Assembly (NCBI GenBank): GCA_910575445.1
Contig: CAJTFW010000011.1
Span: forward strand, 62,001-126,000
DNA from: Lachnospiraceae bacterium
Lineage (GTDB): Bacteria; Bacillota; Clostridia; Lachnospirales; Lachnospiraceae
Length of the DNA: 64,000 bases
Direction of reading: 5' to 3'
Part shown: in pieces, positions 35,304 through 44,278 of the stretch
How positions within the stretch are numbered: the first letter of the stretch is position 1
Layout: each line of letters begins with the position of its first letter
Notes under the pieces: generated by a model
Databases searched by the model: none
Seen by the model: the letters and a program-made list of their open reading frames with translations, nothing else
What the model was told of the DNA's origin: nothing
Made by a program: the position numbers and the translations under genes

Positions 35304-35345
35304 AAAGGAGAGCTGACGTTTACAAAAAACGCCAGCCCTTCTTTT
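35304..35345. terminator. Terminator between convergent genes
   Basis: AAAGGAGAGCTGACGTTT pairs with AAACGCCAGCCCTTCTTT (15 of 18 positions, the rest G-U or mismatch), with A and T runs on both sides, between the P1B ATPase and the convergent anti-sigma gene. Confidence 0.75.
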
Positions 35346-35368
35346 ATTTCTTAAGAATAATAGAAAAT

Positions 35369-36775
35369 CTATTGACGGATATCCACATATCCTGTCTTTA
35401 GTGAAGACTCACTAAACTCATAGCCACCGCTAGATGTATCCAGGCTGATATACAAATCGGAAAGCTCCTCCTCTGTTACAACCCAGGCCATATGCACCAC
35501 TTTTGTCTCGCCAGGCTGGATATTTTTTAGATAATTGTTCTCTCTCTCCCCGCCGCGAACATCATAGTAAATCATCTCCCGCATATCAGACAGTCCCTGG
35601 TTGACTACTCTGTTCCACTGGTCTTTCGCTTTTGGTTGCTCTTCTGCCACTATCTGCATCTGTCCATCTACTTCGCGGATACGAGGTAATGCTCCAAAGA
35701 TTAAGACATCTGTCATCTCTTTTTCACTGGTATTGGTATACTCTACAGTGGCGTAAACCAGCTTTTGTGCTACTTCTCTGGAGTGTATTTTTTGACTTAA
35801 CGTGTCGGTATCTCCATCCTTTATATATTGAATCGTCGCTGGACGCAGTTTTTGATTGTCATCTACTTCTTTCTTAAGTTCTTCCTCCACATACGCAGCA
35901 TCTAACAGCTGAATATCGTCCAAGATTTTTACTTCTGATACGTTTGCACTAAGCCCTTCTTCATTTATCAAAAAGCTGTCTCCAACTGCATAAATATTCT
36001 TAAATTTCTCTTTGGCAACGGAGGTTATCGTCTTACATTCATAGCCTTCTGCCTCTTTGTCTGCACCTTCCTGGTAACTGCTCCAGTCTGATGCTATCAC
36101 AAGCTTGTCATCTGTAGAGTCAGTTGGAATTAGCTTGATATTTTCTGCAATCTTTAACGCTTCTTCTTTACTGACATCCGATGCCACATACATCTCCATT
36201 ACATAGTGAACATCTGTATACGCCACATAAATCCGCTGGTTAAATGTAATCTCATCCTGATATAACTTGGAATATTCCTGATAGATTCCCTGATATCCAC
36301 CCGCAGTAAATTCTTCACTTGACACCACGTCTCCATGTTTTACTTCAAATGCATCATCGCCTGTGTCCATCCGATAGAAGGTAATCGTTACACCGCCCTT
36401 GTCTTTTGCATCCGAAAAACTATATCTTCCAGTTCCCGTCTCGACCATACCTTCTGGCAGATAGGAAGCTTCCATCTTGACATCTGGAATCACAACCGAT
36501 GTATTCTCCTTCTCCTGGCTGCTTTCAATATTGACACTGACACCATGTTCTCCAATCTTTTGCTGCTGCATCCTGTAAAGACCCACTCCGGCAAATACCG
36601 TAGCGCCACAGAGCATCGCCGCCACAAGTGACGCTACTAGCATCCGCCCGGCTGCTTTTCTACTCCGAAACGATGGCTTTTCTATCTTTACCTGTCTTGC
36701 CACTTCCGCCTCAATCATCGTCCTTATCTCATCTGGCATCTTTGGAAAATCATATTTTAAATGTTCAAAACCCAT
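35369..36775 (-). CDS. Probable anti-sigma factor, single-pass membrane protein
   Basis: A 468-residue protein: cytoplasmic N-terminus of ~48 residues (MPDEIRTMIEAEVARQVKIEKPSFRSRK), one helix (residues ~46-68) and a large external domain. The extracellular part has a DUF4367-like stretch (YLPEGMVETGTGRYSF..., ~105-215) and a C-terminal beta-rich domain. It is 36 bases downstream of the ECF sigma gene, the usual place of a cognate anti-sigma factor. The signal it senses is unknown. No classic zinc anti-sigma motif is visible. Confidence 0.75.
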   Translation of the reverse strand: MGFEHLKYDFPKMPDEIRTMIEAEVARQVKIEKPSFRSRKAAGRMLVASLVAAMLCGATVFAGVGLYRMQQQKIGEHGVSVNIESSQEKENTSVVIPDVKMEASYLPEGMVETGTGRYSFSDAKDKGGVTITFYRMDTGDDAFEVKHGDVVSSEEFTAGGYQGIYQEYSKLYQDEITFNQRIYVAYTDVHYVMEMYVASDVSKEEALKIAENIKLIPTDSTDDKLVIASDWSSYQEGADKEAEGYECKTITSVAKEKFKNIYAVGDSFLINEEGLSANVSEVKILDDIQLLDAAYVEEELKKEVDDNQKLRPATIQYIKDGDTDTLSQKIHSREVAQKLVYATVEYTNTSEKEMTDVLIFGALPRIREVDGQMQIVAEEQPKAKDQWNRVVNQGLSDMREMIYYDVRGGERENNYLKNIQPGETKVVHMAWVVTEEELSDLYISLDTSSGGYEFSESSLKTGYVDIRQ

Positions 36776-36811
36776 TATGTGTCCTCCATTTCCTAATCGC
36801 TTTTCTGCTTG

Positions 36812-37285
36812 TTAAGTCGCTGCTTGTTCTAATTCCCTGCGCATCTTTGTTCTCGCTCTGGCAAGACGGTTCTTGACAGCACTTTCAGTAATACCCAGTA
36901 GTTTCGCTGTCTCTTTGATGCTGTATCCCTCCAGATAATAGAGGATAACACAGATTCTTGTGTCTGCCGGAAGCTGTAACACTGCCTCATACAAATCAGA
37001 ATAGTCTGTAGCTTCTCTTAAGACTTCCTGACATTGATATTCTTCTAACGATACCGTTCGCTTCTGTCTGCGTATCAGGGTATAGCACTCATTGATTAAG
37101 ATTCTTACAAGCCAAGTCTTTGCATAGGAATCCTGCCGAAGCGTATGCAGACTGCTAAACGCTTTTACAATGGCTTCCTGTATTGCATCTTTGCAGTCTG
37201 CATCACTAAGAAGCAATGTCTTTGCCACATGATACAATGTATCCTCAGATGCAAGAATAAGTTCTCCCAACTGTTCCTTTTTCAT
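36812..37285 (-). CDS. ECF-type sigma-70 factor
   Basis: A 157-residue sigma factor: region 2 (ASEDTLYHVAKTLLLSDADCKDAIQEAIVKAFSSLHTLR) and region 4 (LPADTRICVILYYLEGYSIKETAKLLGITESAVKNRLARARTKMR). The pair sigma plus membrane protein downstream suggests control of envelope stress. Its own target promoter cannot be placed upstream with confidence. Confidence 0.92.
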   Translation of the reverse strand: MKKEQLGELILASEDTLYHVAKTLLLSDADCKDAIQEAIVKAFSSLHTLRQDSYAKTWLVRILINECYTLIRRQKRTVSLEEYQCQEVLREATDYSDLYEAVLQLPADTRICVILYYLEGYSIKETAKLLGITESAVKNRLARARTKMRRELEQAAT

Positions 37286-37361
37286 AATGTCCTTTCTGCT
37301 GGCCAGCTTTTTGTATTTACACTAATTAGACGATTAGGAACAGGAAATGGTCTCTGCAATA

Positions 37362-38504
37362 TTAATTTTTTCTAAAAAGAATCACATGCTCTTTTTTAAT
37401 TCTGGACTGTTGGTTAAAAGATTTCTTATTAATATCAAGGTGTCGTATCCAACGCCTTTCACAATGCATACCTATCTTTTGCATCTGTGTGATAAAAGTA
37501 TCAGCCACTGCTACTGGCTGGCCACTGACTATCGCATCGCCAATCACCACCAGGCAAAGTCCGCCTTTTTGTAAGACACGATACCATTCCCGAAAACACA
37601 ACTCCATATCTGCAAAATATGGCTCTGGTGTCGCACCTTTTCTGGTAAAAGTATCATGTTTTCCTATCTCCCGGTCTCTTGCAAATGCTACATCCCCATC
37701 AATCCACTGCATCCGGTGTCTGTGATATTTATGATAATCATACGCATTGAGATAAGGAGGCGAAGTAACAATTAATTTTACACTGTTATCCTTAATACCC
37801 TCTAGTCTCCTTCCATCCAGTGATAAGACTTTTGCATCTCCTCTTTTGGCTGTGCTGATTTCTTCTGCGTGTGCGATGGCAGATGTTAGTTTGGCCTTAA
37901 AATTTTTCACCGAAGTACCTGGCAGATATTCGCTCTCTTTTCTTGCATATTTTGTATCACTTGTCTGATAGGATACCCGGACGATAATAGCAGACAGACA
38001 ACATAGCGCTAATATTCTGCAAGGGTTGGGAAGTGTATAGATACAGCTTTTGATTTTTCCAAGTTCCTCGATAGCATCTTTCGCAAACCAGTATTCCATA
38101 TTTTTATAGACGGGAATACTAGGCTTACAATTTTTATCTAAAAGCATATGGTCAAGCTGCTCTAAAAAATTTTTTAAAATCGCAAAATCTTCAGGTGTAT
38201 AGCTTGCTATCTTGGCATTGCTAATCAGACAAGCTACGGGGTTACTGTCCACTCCGATAACATCTCTGCCAAGCAAGATGGCCTCTAAAAGCGTCGTCCC
38301 GCATCCGGCAAAAGGGTCAAGCACCAAGTCGCCTTCCTTTGTATAGTCAAGGATTGCTTTTCTTGGTATCTGTGGTATCATCCTTGCCGGATAGGAATGT
38401 AACGAATGTAAATGCTGCTGCGTCTTGGCACCGATAAAATCCCATTCGGTCGATTCTATGGTCTCAAGTGCAGCAGCGGTATAAATATCTTTTCTAGTCT
38501 CCAT
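37362..38504 (-). CDS. DNA methyltransferase M2 (amino-MTase, TSPPY)
   Basis: A 380-residue SAM-dependent DNA amino-methyltransferase: motif X-like HSYPARMIPQ (36-45), motif I DPFAGCGTT (63-71) and catalytic TSPPY (247-251), then VLQKGGLCLVVIGDA. It methylates adenine N6 or cytosine N4; which cannot be told. It shares a WFAKDAIEEL segment and overall plan with the methyltransferase encoded immediately upstream, so the two are paralogues. Its ATG touches the stop of that gene. Last gene of the four-gene operon. Confidence 0.9.
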   Translation of the reverse strand: METRKDIYTAAALETIESTEWDFIGAKTQQHLHSLHSYPARMIPQIPRKAILDYTKEGDLVLDPFAGCGTTLLEAILLGRDVIGVDSNPVACLISNAKIASYTPEDFAILKNFLEQLDHMLLDKNCKPSIPVYKNMEYWFAKDAIEELGKIKSCIYTLPNPCRILALCCLSAIIVRVSYQTSDTKYARKESEYLPGTSVKNFKAKLTSAIAHAEEISTAKRGDAKVLSLDGRRLEGIKDNSVKLIVTSPPYLNAYDYHKYHRHRMQWIDGDVAFARDREIGKHDTFTRKGATPEPYFADMELCFREWYRVLQKGGLCLVVIGDAIVSGQPVAVADTFITQMQKIGMHCERRWIRHLDINKKSFNQQSRIKKEHVILFRKN

Positions 38505-40061
38505 CTATAACCCTTTCTCAAAGATTAAAATAGCCTCTGATGTTCCCTGATGTTTTCTAAATACATCCCGTGATACTGGCATATCCATATCAATATAGTT
38601 CACCTGTCTCCATCCAACATTCCTTGCTAAGTCCCACAACAGTTGATTTGTCTTAATATCTATCTTCTCGTCAGCCACATAGGTGCTGTTGCTTCCTACT
38701 ACATAGAAAGCCTTTGCACCTGGCTTTAGCATAGCATCTGCTGCCCTTATAGAATCCAGCATATCCAGAAAATATTTGGCTAACAGCGCGGGAAGATTTC
38801 TTCTTCGAAATCCCACACCTGGCTTATGATTTTCTGCAGCTATCTGCTCAATCAGCTCTGTAATCTGTGGCGTCAATTCAGATTTTCTCTCAAGATAGAG
38901 ATTCCAAAGCTCTACTCTTCGCTTCTCTGATATTTCCCGGTTTCCAACCATCTGCAGATTTTTCTGTGGAAATTCGCTTCGATGCATCAGCCCTAACACA
39001 AGCAGACTTAGGCGGTCCGTATCCAGATAGGGAAGAGACGTCGCATAAGGAGGCGAGGTAATCAACACATCGCATTGCCCAAGATACTTTGTGTTTTTTT
39101 TCACATAGGTGACGGTATTATCCTCTATAACCTCTGCGGTATCCATAGAAAAAGCATAAAGTGCCTCCAGATAGGGACTGATTTTTTTAATCTGTCTTCT
39201 GGCTTCCTCCAAAAACTTCTTTTGTGCATCCCCTGCAAGATAACTGCCCACTTCTTTTCTAACACGAAGGTCTGATTCTTTCTGCCAGGAGATGCTGCGA
39301 AGGATATTACTTAGATTTAACTTGAAAAAATTCTGCATCCTGGTATCCCTTAACTGTTCTATGGCACATAAAATCTGATGGATATCCTCTAAGGCTTCCT
39401 TTGCAAACCATCCAATAAGATAGTTTCTGTCAGCCTGTGTCCATCTGTCTTCTATCTTATATGGCAAACCTTTTGGATGCAGAAGATTTTGAACCTGTTG
39501 ATAAGCATCCTCTATCTCTCTTTTCGAGCTGTCTAACATCGTTGTCTTTACCTTTGAGATTAAAACAGACAAAGGATTGAGGTCTATGCCTATACTTTTC
39601 ATCCCGCTTATCCTTGCTTCACAAAGCGTTGTCCCGCTTCCACAAAATGGGTCGAATACTATCGCACCTTTTTTAACCTCTGAGATATTGATGCAAGCCC
39701 TGACTAATTGTGGAAAAAATTTCCCCCGGTATTCATGGAGGTCATGGACACCATAGCGCAAGATTCTGGACTGGCGAAGATTCTTTTCTGTCTGTTGAAA
39801 GAAATCCAGTTGTATATAGTCACTTTCCAGATTACTGGTATTTTCCAGCAATACCTGTGTGGTATTTTTTAACACATCTTCTCCGGCACTTTCCCAATAT
39901 GCCAGTCTATGAAGCAGGACATCTTCTGTAGTGTCTGTCTGTACTTTATAAAAATCATCCCCTGTCTGCTGAACGTTCTTGGTGTGTGTGATTGCCTCTA
40001 ATTCAAGCATTGCTAACACTTTCTCAAATGGCTTGATATAAGATTTTCTTTTTACCTGCAT
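38505..40061 (-). CDS. DNA methyltransferase M1 (amino-MTase, TSPPY)
   Basis: About 518 residues from the ATG at 40061 (10 bases after the upstream stop; the longer TTG start overlaps that gene). Motif X-like EYRGKFFPQ precedes motif I DPFCGSGTT (residues ~137-145); catalytic TSPPY is at ~335-339. A WFAKEALEDI segment matches its paralogue downstream. An extra ~100 residues at the N-terminus and a larger middle region may add target recognition. Two methyltransferases per locus usually means an asymmetric target, one enzyme per strand. Confidence 0.9.
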   Translation of the reverse strand: MQVKRKSYIKPFEKVLAMLELEAITHTKNVQQTGDDFYKVQTDTTEDVLLHRLAYWESAGEDVLKNTTQVLLENTSNLESDYIQLDFFQQTEKNLRQSRILRYGVHDLHEYRGKFFPQLVRACINISEVKKGAIVFDPFCGSGTTLCEARISGMKSIGIDLNPLSVLISKVKTTMLDSSKREIEDAYQQVQNLLHPKGLPYKIEDRWTQADRNYLIGWFAKEALEDIHQILCAIEQLRDTRMQNFFKLNLSNILRSISWQKESDLRVRKEVGSYLAGDAQKKFLEEARRQIKKISPYLEALYAFSMDTAEVIEDNTVTYVKKNTKYLGQCDVLITSPPYATSLPYLDTDRLSLLVLGLMHRSEFPQKNLQMVGNREISEKRRVELWNLYLERKSELTPQITELIEQIAAENHKPGVGFRRRNLPALLAKYFLDMLDSIRAADAMLKPGAKAFYVVGSNSTYVADEKIDIKTNQLLWDLARNVGWRQVNYIDMDMPVSRDVFRKHQGTSEAILIFEKGL

Positions 40062-40071
40062 ATATTCTAAC

Positions 40072-41058
40072 CTACTTTGTGTATTTATTAACAATCATGG
40101 CGGAGGCTATCACCTCCAAAGGTGTAATCCCAGGGCCAAAAGGCACATCGATATCCCGCATGGTAAAGGCTGAAATCTTCATAGGGTTTGCCCTTAGATG
40201 CTCGGCGTAGTCTTTCATCTTTGCTTCGACATACTGCCGTTCTTCTTCTTTACAAATCTGTCCCAATTCTTGTGCCATCCCACTAACCAGCGGTGTAGGA
40301 ATCACAAAATCATGCCCGGTACGCTTTTTTGTTCCCATATAGTCATCTATTTTATTCGATACGCAAAAATCATTGTAGCCTTCATAAGCTTCACATCTAT
40401 AAAGCAACTGCCCAATCCCTTCTGGAAACTGATACAAAAGCTCAAGCCTTTGTAAAGCCTGGTACCTAAAATATTCTGCGCTGATATATTCGGTCAGCGC
40501 TCTAGAGGCTATACTTGCCTCTAGGTGATGCTTTAATGATTCTGATAACGTTGTTGCACATAAAATCTCTATCCCCATGGCAAAAGACATAAAAAGTTCA
40601 CTTTTCATCCGGGTTCTTAGCTGCGTATTGCTGACCTCTCTATTGTAAATCCACCCATTTGGCTGAATAAGATTATAAATCAGTTCTTGATACTTATCAA
40701 CTTGAACTTCGCCATAATAGCTATTAAGCCAAAAACTGTTATAGATAGCATAGACCGGCATCTGTCTCCACTGCTTATCAAATTTATATAATTTCCTGCC
40801 ATACTGCTTAGAATACGCCATTGGATACTCTGCATCGTCACGCAAAAGCTCTCTTTCCACGCTAAGCCAATCATATCTCGCTTCTCCATATAACAACAGC
40901 TCACTTAACAAGCCCTGTACACATTCTGAAGAGGAGATACTTCCATGCTCGATAGCTTCCTCTATATTGGTAAGCCAGTCTTTTAGCCAACATGCTAACT
41001 CTGGTGCAAGATACCAATCACTTTCTATTTTATTTGGTAAAAATATATATGTTTTCAT
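40072..41058 (-). CDS. Unknown protein of the methyltransferase/LAGLIDADG operon
   Basis: A 328-residue soluble protein from the ATG at 41058, which overlaps the LAGLIDADG gene stop by 4 bases. Mostly helical, Tyr- and Trp-rich in the first half (YDWLSVERELL, WRQMPVYAIYNSFWLNSYYGEVQ) and ending MRDIDVPFGPGITPLEVIASAMIVN. I recognise no nuclease, helicase or methyltransferase motif. Strict coupling on both sides says it works with the other three proteins, perhaps as a specificity or structural subunit. Confidence 0.8.
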   Translation of the reverse strand: MKTYIFLPNKIESDWYLAPELACWLKDWLTNIEEAIEHGSISSSECVQGLLSELLLYGEARYDWLSVERELLRDDAEYPMAYSKQYGRKLYKFDKQWRQMPVYAIYNSFWLNSYYGEVQVDKYQELIYNLIQPNGWIYNREVSNTQLRTRMKSELFMSFAMGIEILCATTLSESLKHHLEASIASRALTEYISAEYFRYQALQRLELLYQFPEGIGQLLYRCEAYEGYNDFCVSNKIDDYMGTKKRTGHDFVIPTPLVSGMAQELGQICKEEERQYVEAKMKDYAEHLRANPMKISAFTMRDIDVPFGPGITPLEVIASAMIVNKYTK

Positions 41059-42602
41059 TCTTTCCCCCAGACAGGAGCACTGTAAAGTTCTCCAAATACC
41101 GCATACATTAAAATCGGAAAAAACCATCTGCAAAGTGCAGACGAAGCACTGATATCAATTCTTGCCACACCGGCTCCCGTTGGTTCTACATGGGAATATT
41201 TATCCGCATAGTAAGTAAGACATGGCGCAACTTCTAACGCCCATGCTTTGATGGCCAACGATATTTCCATCGTACGCATCTTCCCATCACCGCTCTCACC
41301 ACTCCGCAGCATAGGGACGCCATGTTTTAATCCAATCACCACAAGTTCTGGAAAATATTGCGAACCAACTTTTACTTTCCAAGTGCTTAGACATTCATCT
41401 TTTTCAAACAATTTACGTAAGGCTCTTAGGAGTAATGCAATACTCTCATTTTCTGTAGAAGTAAAACCAAGGCTTAACCCTTCAGGCCTGGCATCAAACA
41501 TCGAAAAGAGACAGGCTTTGGGTGTGGAGCCTTCTGCTAAATACAAGCCAGAGACATAGCAGAATAAAGGGTCTAGAGAAATTTTCTTTTTTAGTTTGAT
41601 ACGTTTGCCGCTTCTTGGCCATTTTCCTGTCAATTCTATACCATGGTGTGTAAATTCTGGTCTTTCCTGATTGATAACGCCATAAGGATTGCATGTAAAG
41701 AAATCTTCGATATCGAGTTCTCTTCCAAGGCAGCTAGGCTTTGTATTCCATTCAATCAAGCCAAATGCAGATATCTGCTCATCACTGCTGATGGATTGTT
41801 CTATCTCGTGCAATATCTTTAAAAACAATTCCCCCATGCCATTTAGTCCCTTTAGATAGATTTCATCCGAACGACTAGAGCCCCCTGGCTTTCTTGCACC
41901 TTTTTTAAAAGGTCTTCGAAGAGATGCACTGACTTTATCTTGGGTAGTTAGAACAACGTTACTGTCTGTTAGCTCTTTTATCTTCTGCTTTGTCAGTATC
42001 TCCTCCATTGCACTTTTAAAATAATAATAAAATGCCAGATGTTCTTCATTTGTCCCTTCAACGGGTCTGTGCTCTTTTAGATATTGCTTGTCTTTTTCAT
42101 TTAGGTTAGGCTTTACTATATGTAATTCGGGAACTGCAGGAAGGCTTCCTCCATAGTATGTTTCTAACAGTGCCAGTCCTTCTCCTGCCATAAAAAATGC
42201 ACTGTCCTCACCCAAGGAAAAGTGAAAGGAAATATTATGGGAAAAAAGTGCTTGAAACTGCATCACCGCAAATTTGACAAGGTTGGGTTCTTTTTGAGAG
42301 AAAGATATACTTGGCTTTATGACTCCGATATGCTGGCGGTCCTCTGTCCCTTTGGAGCCATCGCCACTATACAATCCAAAAAAAGCGACCAAAGCTTCTG
42401 TTAAGGGGATTTCAGAAGGTATAAGTAAGACATCACCATAACCACTTGCTAATTGAATCTGAAGTATATTATCTTCTAACCTGGTATAGGTATATTCATT
42501 TCGGTAACTTCTGTATTTCCCATCCGTAACAACCTGTCCGGTTACAATTCCATGTTTGTCCTGTAAGAACTTTTCTAATCTTATCTTTCCTAAGAGGCTC
42601 AT
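41055..42602 (-). CDS. Double-LAGLIDADG protein, putative restriction nuclease
   Basis: A 515-residue protein with two LAGLIDADG-like motifs: FFGLYSGDGS at residues 74-83 (acid D81) and VSGLYLAEGS at 350-359 (acid E357). After each comes the strand-helix pattern of the fold (SISFSQKEPNLVKFAVMQF; LSLGFTSTENESIALLLRAL). Both acidic residues needed for metal-dependent cleavage are present. Between them are ~200 basic residues (e.g. RRPFKKGARKPGG). Such double-motif proteins are usually homing endonucleases in introns or inteins; here the gene is free-standing and leads an operon with two DNA methyltransferases, so a restriction role is proposed. AAAGGAG precedes the ATG. Confidence 0.72.
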   Translation of the reverse strand: MSLLGKIRLEKFLQDKHGIVTGQVVTDGKYRSYRNEYTYTRLEDNILQIQLASGYGDVLLIPSEIPLTEALVAFFGLYSGDGSKGTEDRQHIGVIKPSISFSQKEPNLVKFAVMQFQALFSHNISFHFSLGEDSAFFMAGEGLALLETYYGGSLPAVPELHIVKPNLNEKDKQYLKEHRPVEGTNEEHLAFYYYFKSAMEEILTKQKIKELTDSNVVLTTQDKVSASLRRPFKKGARKPGGSSRSDEIYLKGLNGMGELFLKILHEIEQSISSDEQISAFGLIEWNTKPSCLGRELDIEDFFTCNPYGVINQERPEFTHHGIELTGKWPRSGKRIKLKKKISLDPLFCYVSGLYLAEGSTPKACLFSMFDARPEGLSLGFTSTENESIALLLRALRKLFEKDECLSTWKVKVGSQYFPELVVIGLKHGVPMLRSGESGDGKMRTMEISLAIKAWALEVAPCLTYYADKYSHVEPTGAGVARIDISASSALCRWFFPILMYAVFGELYSAPVWGKE

Positions 42603-42627
42603 GGGGCTCCTTTCTGTTCTCTATTTT

Positions 42628-42696
42628 CTATCTGGTTTCCTTTTGATTCTCAATAGTCTGATAAATTTGTTCTGTGTTAGGTATTGTATCAAACAT
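42628..42696 (-). CDS. 22-codon ORF before the LAGLIDADG gene, possible leader peptide
   Basis: MFDTIPNTEQIYQTIENQKETR with AAGGAG 7 bases before its ATG, ending 25 bases before the next gene. A TGTTATAAT extended -10 element (42746-42751 on the minus strand) lies about 50 bases upstream. It could be a leader peptide or small control protein; no homology known. The gap 42603-42891 otherwise holds only this promoter. Confidence 0.5.
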   Translation of the reverse strand: MFDTIPNTEQIYQTIENQKETR

Positions 42697-42891
42697 GCTA
42701 GTCTCCTTTTTATCACCTTTATAGATGCAGATTTATTATTTTTCTATTATAACACAATTTCAAGAAGTTTTGCTGACATCAACCACCTTTTGGCATTTTA
42801 CCCGTTCTTCCTCTGTAATATAAACTATGCCATACTTATTCGTGAAGCGTTGGCTTGATGCAGGCAGATATGGCTTTGTGGAACTGAAATA

Positions 42892-44274
42892 TTACAAGCC
42901 GCTGCATGGTTTTGATATGTCTGAGAAATATATGTTTGTTTTATATTCTTCGTGTAGTCTGCTTTCTATTTCTATTGTTCCGTGGTGCGCTTCAATAATC
43001 TGTCGTACTAAAAGAAGTCCTAAGCCATGACGGAGATCTAAGCGGTCATCGGTGCTCTCCATGTAATGTGGCTTGTTTTTCAGTTCTTCTAATTTTTCAG
43101 CAGAAATACCAATGCCATTATCCTGAACGGTTAAAAGAAGTTTGCTTTCTGTTATCTGCAATGACAAAATAATTGTGCAGCCTTTGGGATTGCTGTGAAT
43201 GCTGTTTTGAACCAGATTATTGACAGCTCGTGTAATCAGTTTTGTATCACATTCTATCATGCTGTTTTCAGCGTCAGGAGAAATAGTTACCTCTAAAGAA
43301 TAGAAATCCGGCAGACCACTATTTATCAGGTCTATAGCATAGGAGCGTAACAGTTTTGAAAGTCGGATATTTTCTTTCCGCAAAGGTTGCATTTCATATT
43401 CAAGCTTTGATACGAGATTCAAATCCTGTACTAAATCTTTTATTTTGATACTTTGCCGGGATATAACAGCCGCCTGTTCCTTAATCCGGCTACTGGCATT
43501 TTCGTCATTAACAATTCTATCCGCATATCCCATAATCATGGATAATGGAGTGCGGATGTCGTGAGATACACCGCTGATCCAATTTGCCCGTGCAGTATTC
43601 TGGCGGCTGATGATATTAGATGCTTTATTGATACTGTCAGCTATTTCTGACAGTTCACCGCTTATAGAAAGGTTTATGCTTTTCCCTTCTGACAAGGTGG
43701 CAATCGAGGAAATAATTGGTTCTGTATTTTTGCTGATTTTTGCTTTGGAACGTGAATAGGCAAGGAACAAAACCAGCAGGTCAAATACAAGGATGCCAAG
43801 AAAAAAGAGGGGGATTTTACGAACCATGTCAATGGGATAATAATTGCTGGTAATTTTCATATAGCTGTTTTTGGGATAACCAATCACTAATAAGCCATTT
43901 GCATCACTCCATACAAATACGGGATAATCTTTCAAATATCCTTTGGAAAATATTGCAATATCCTGAATCGAATATTCAGTTGGAATTTCCTCTGGCAGAT
44001 TAGCCGTCCAATTGCAGGAGCCTTCCATATTCAGATACATTGCCCATAATGAGTTGGTTATTATCATGCTTTTTGCTTCATTCGTTATGCCATTGGAAGA
44101 GGAAGCCGCTGCCACCTGCTTTAGCATGTTCTGCGGAGAGATACTTCCAAAGTTTTTTGATACTGCATTGTAAAATGTAAAAGCAAATGCAGCTATGTTC
44201 AATATAACGAGAGTCAGAATAAGTCCAATAAAAGACAGTAAGTATTTTGAAATATATCTGCTAAATACTTTCAT
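42892..44274 (-). CDS. Sensor histidine kinase
   Basis: About 460 residues from the ATG at 44274 (after GGAAGTGAAG). Two membrane helices (residues ~10-35 and ~155-175) flank a ~120-residue external sensor, followed by a HAMP-like linker, the H-box SHDIRTPLSM, and a HATPase domain (NNLVQNSIHSN; DNGIGI; GLGLLLV). It is 4 bases downstream of the response regulator. Its divergent neighbour is a LanFEG-like transporter, so it probably senses a lantibiotic or cell-wall antibiotic. Confidence 0.93.
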   Translation of the reverse strand: MKVFSRYISKYLLSFIGLILTLVILNIAAFAFTFYNAVSKNFGSISPQNMLKQVAAASSSNGITNEAKSMIITNSLWAMYLNMEGSCNWTANLPEEIPTEYSIQDIAIFSKGYLKDYPVFVWSDANGLLVIGYPKNSYMKITSNYYPIDMVRKIPLFFLGILVFDLLVLFLAYSRSKAKISKNTEPIISSIATLSEGKSINLSISGELSEIADSINKASNIISRQNTARANWISGVSHDIRTPLSMIMGYADRIVNDENASSRIKEQAAVISRQSIKIKDLVQDLNLVSKLEYEMQPLRKENIRLSKLLRSYAIDLINSGLPDFYSLEVTISPDAENSMIECDTKLITRAVNNLVQNSIHSNPKGCTIILSLQITESKLLLTVQDNGIGISAEKLEELKNKPHYMESTDDRLDLRHGLGLLLVRQIIEAHHGTIEIESRLHEEYKTNIYFSDISKPCSGL

Positions 44275-44278
44275 GACT

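Noticed and set aside
37362-40061. Simple orphan methyltransferases
   Set aside because: Strict coupling with two upstream genes, one with nuclease-like motifs, argues for a multi-gene system.
41055-42602. Homing endonuclease encoded inside an intron or intein
   Set aside because: No interrupted host gene, intron structure or splicing motifs flank it; it has its own ribosome binding site and operon.
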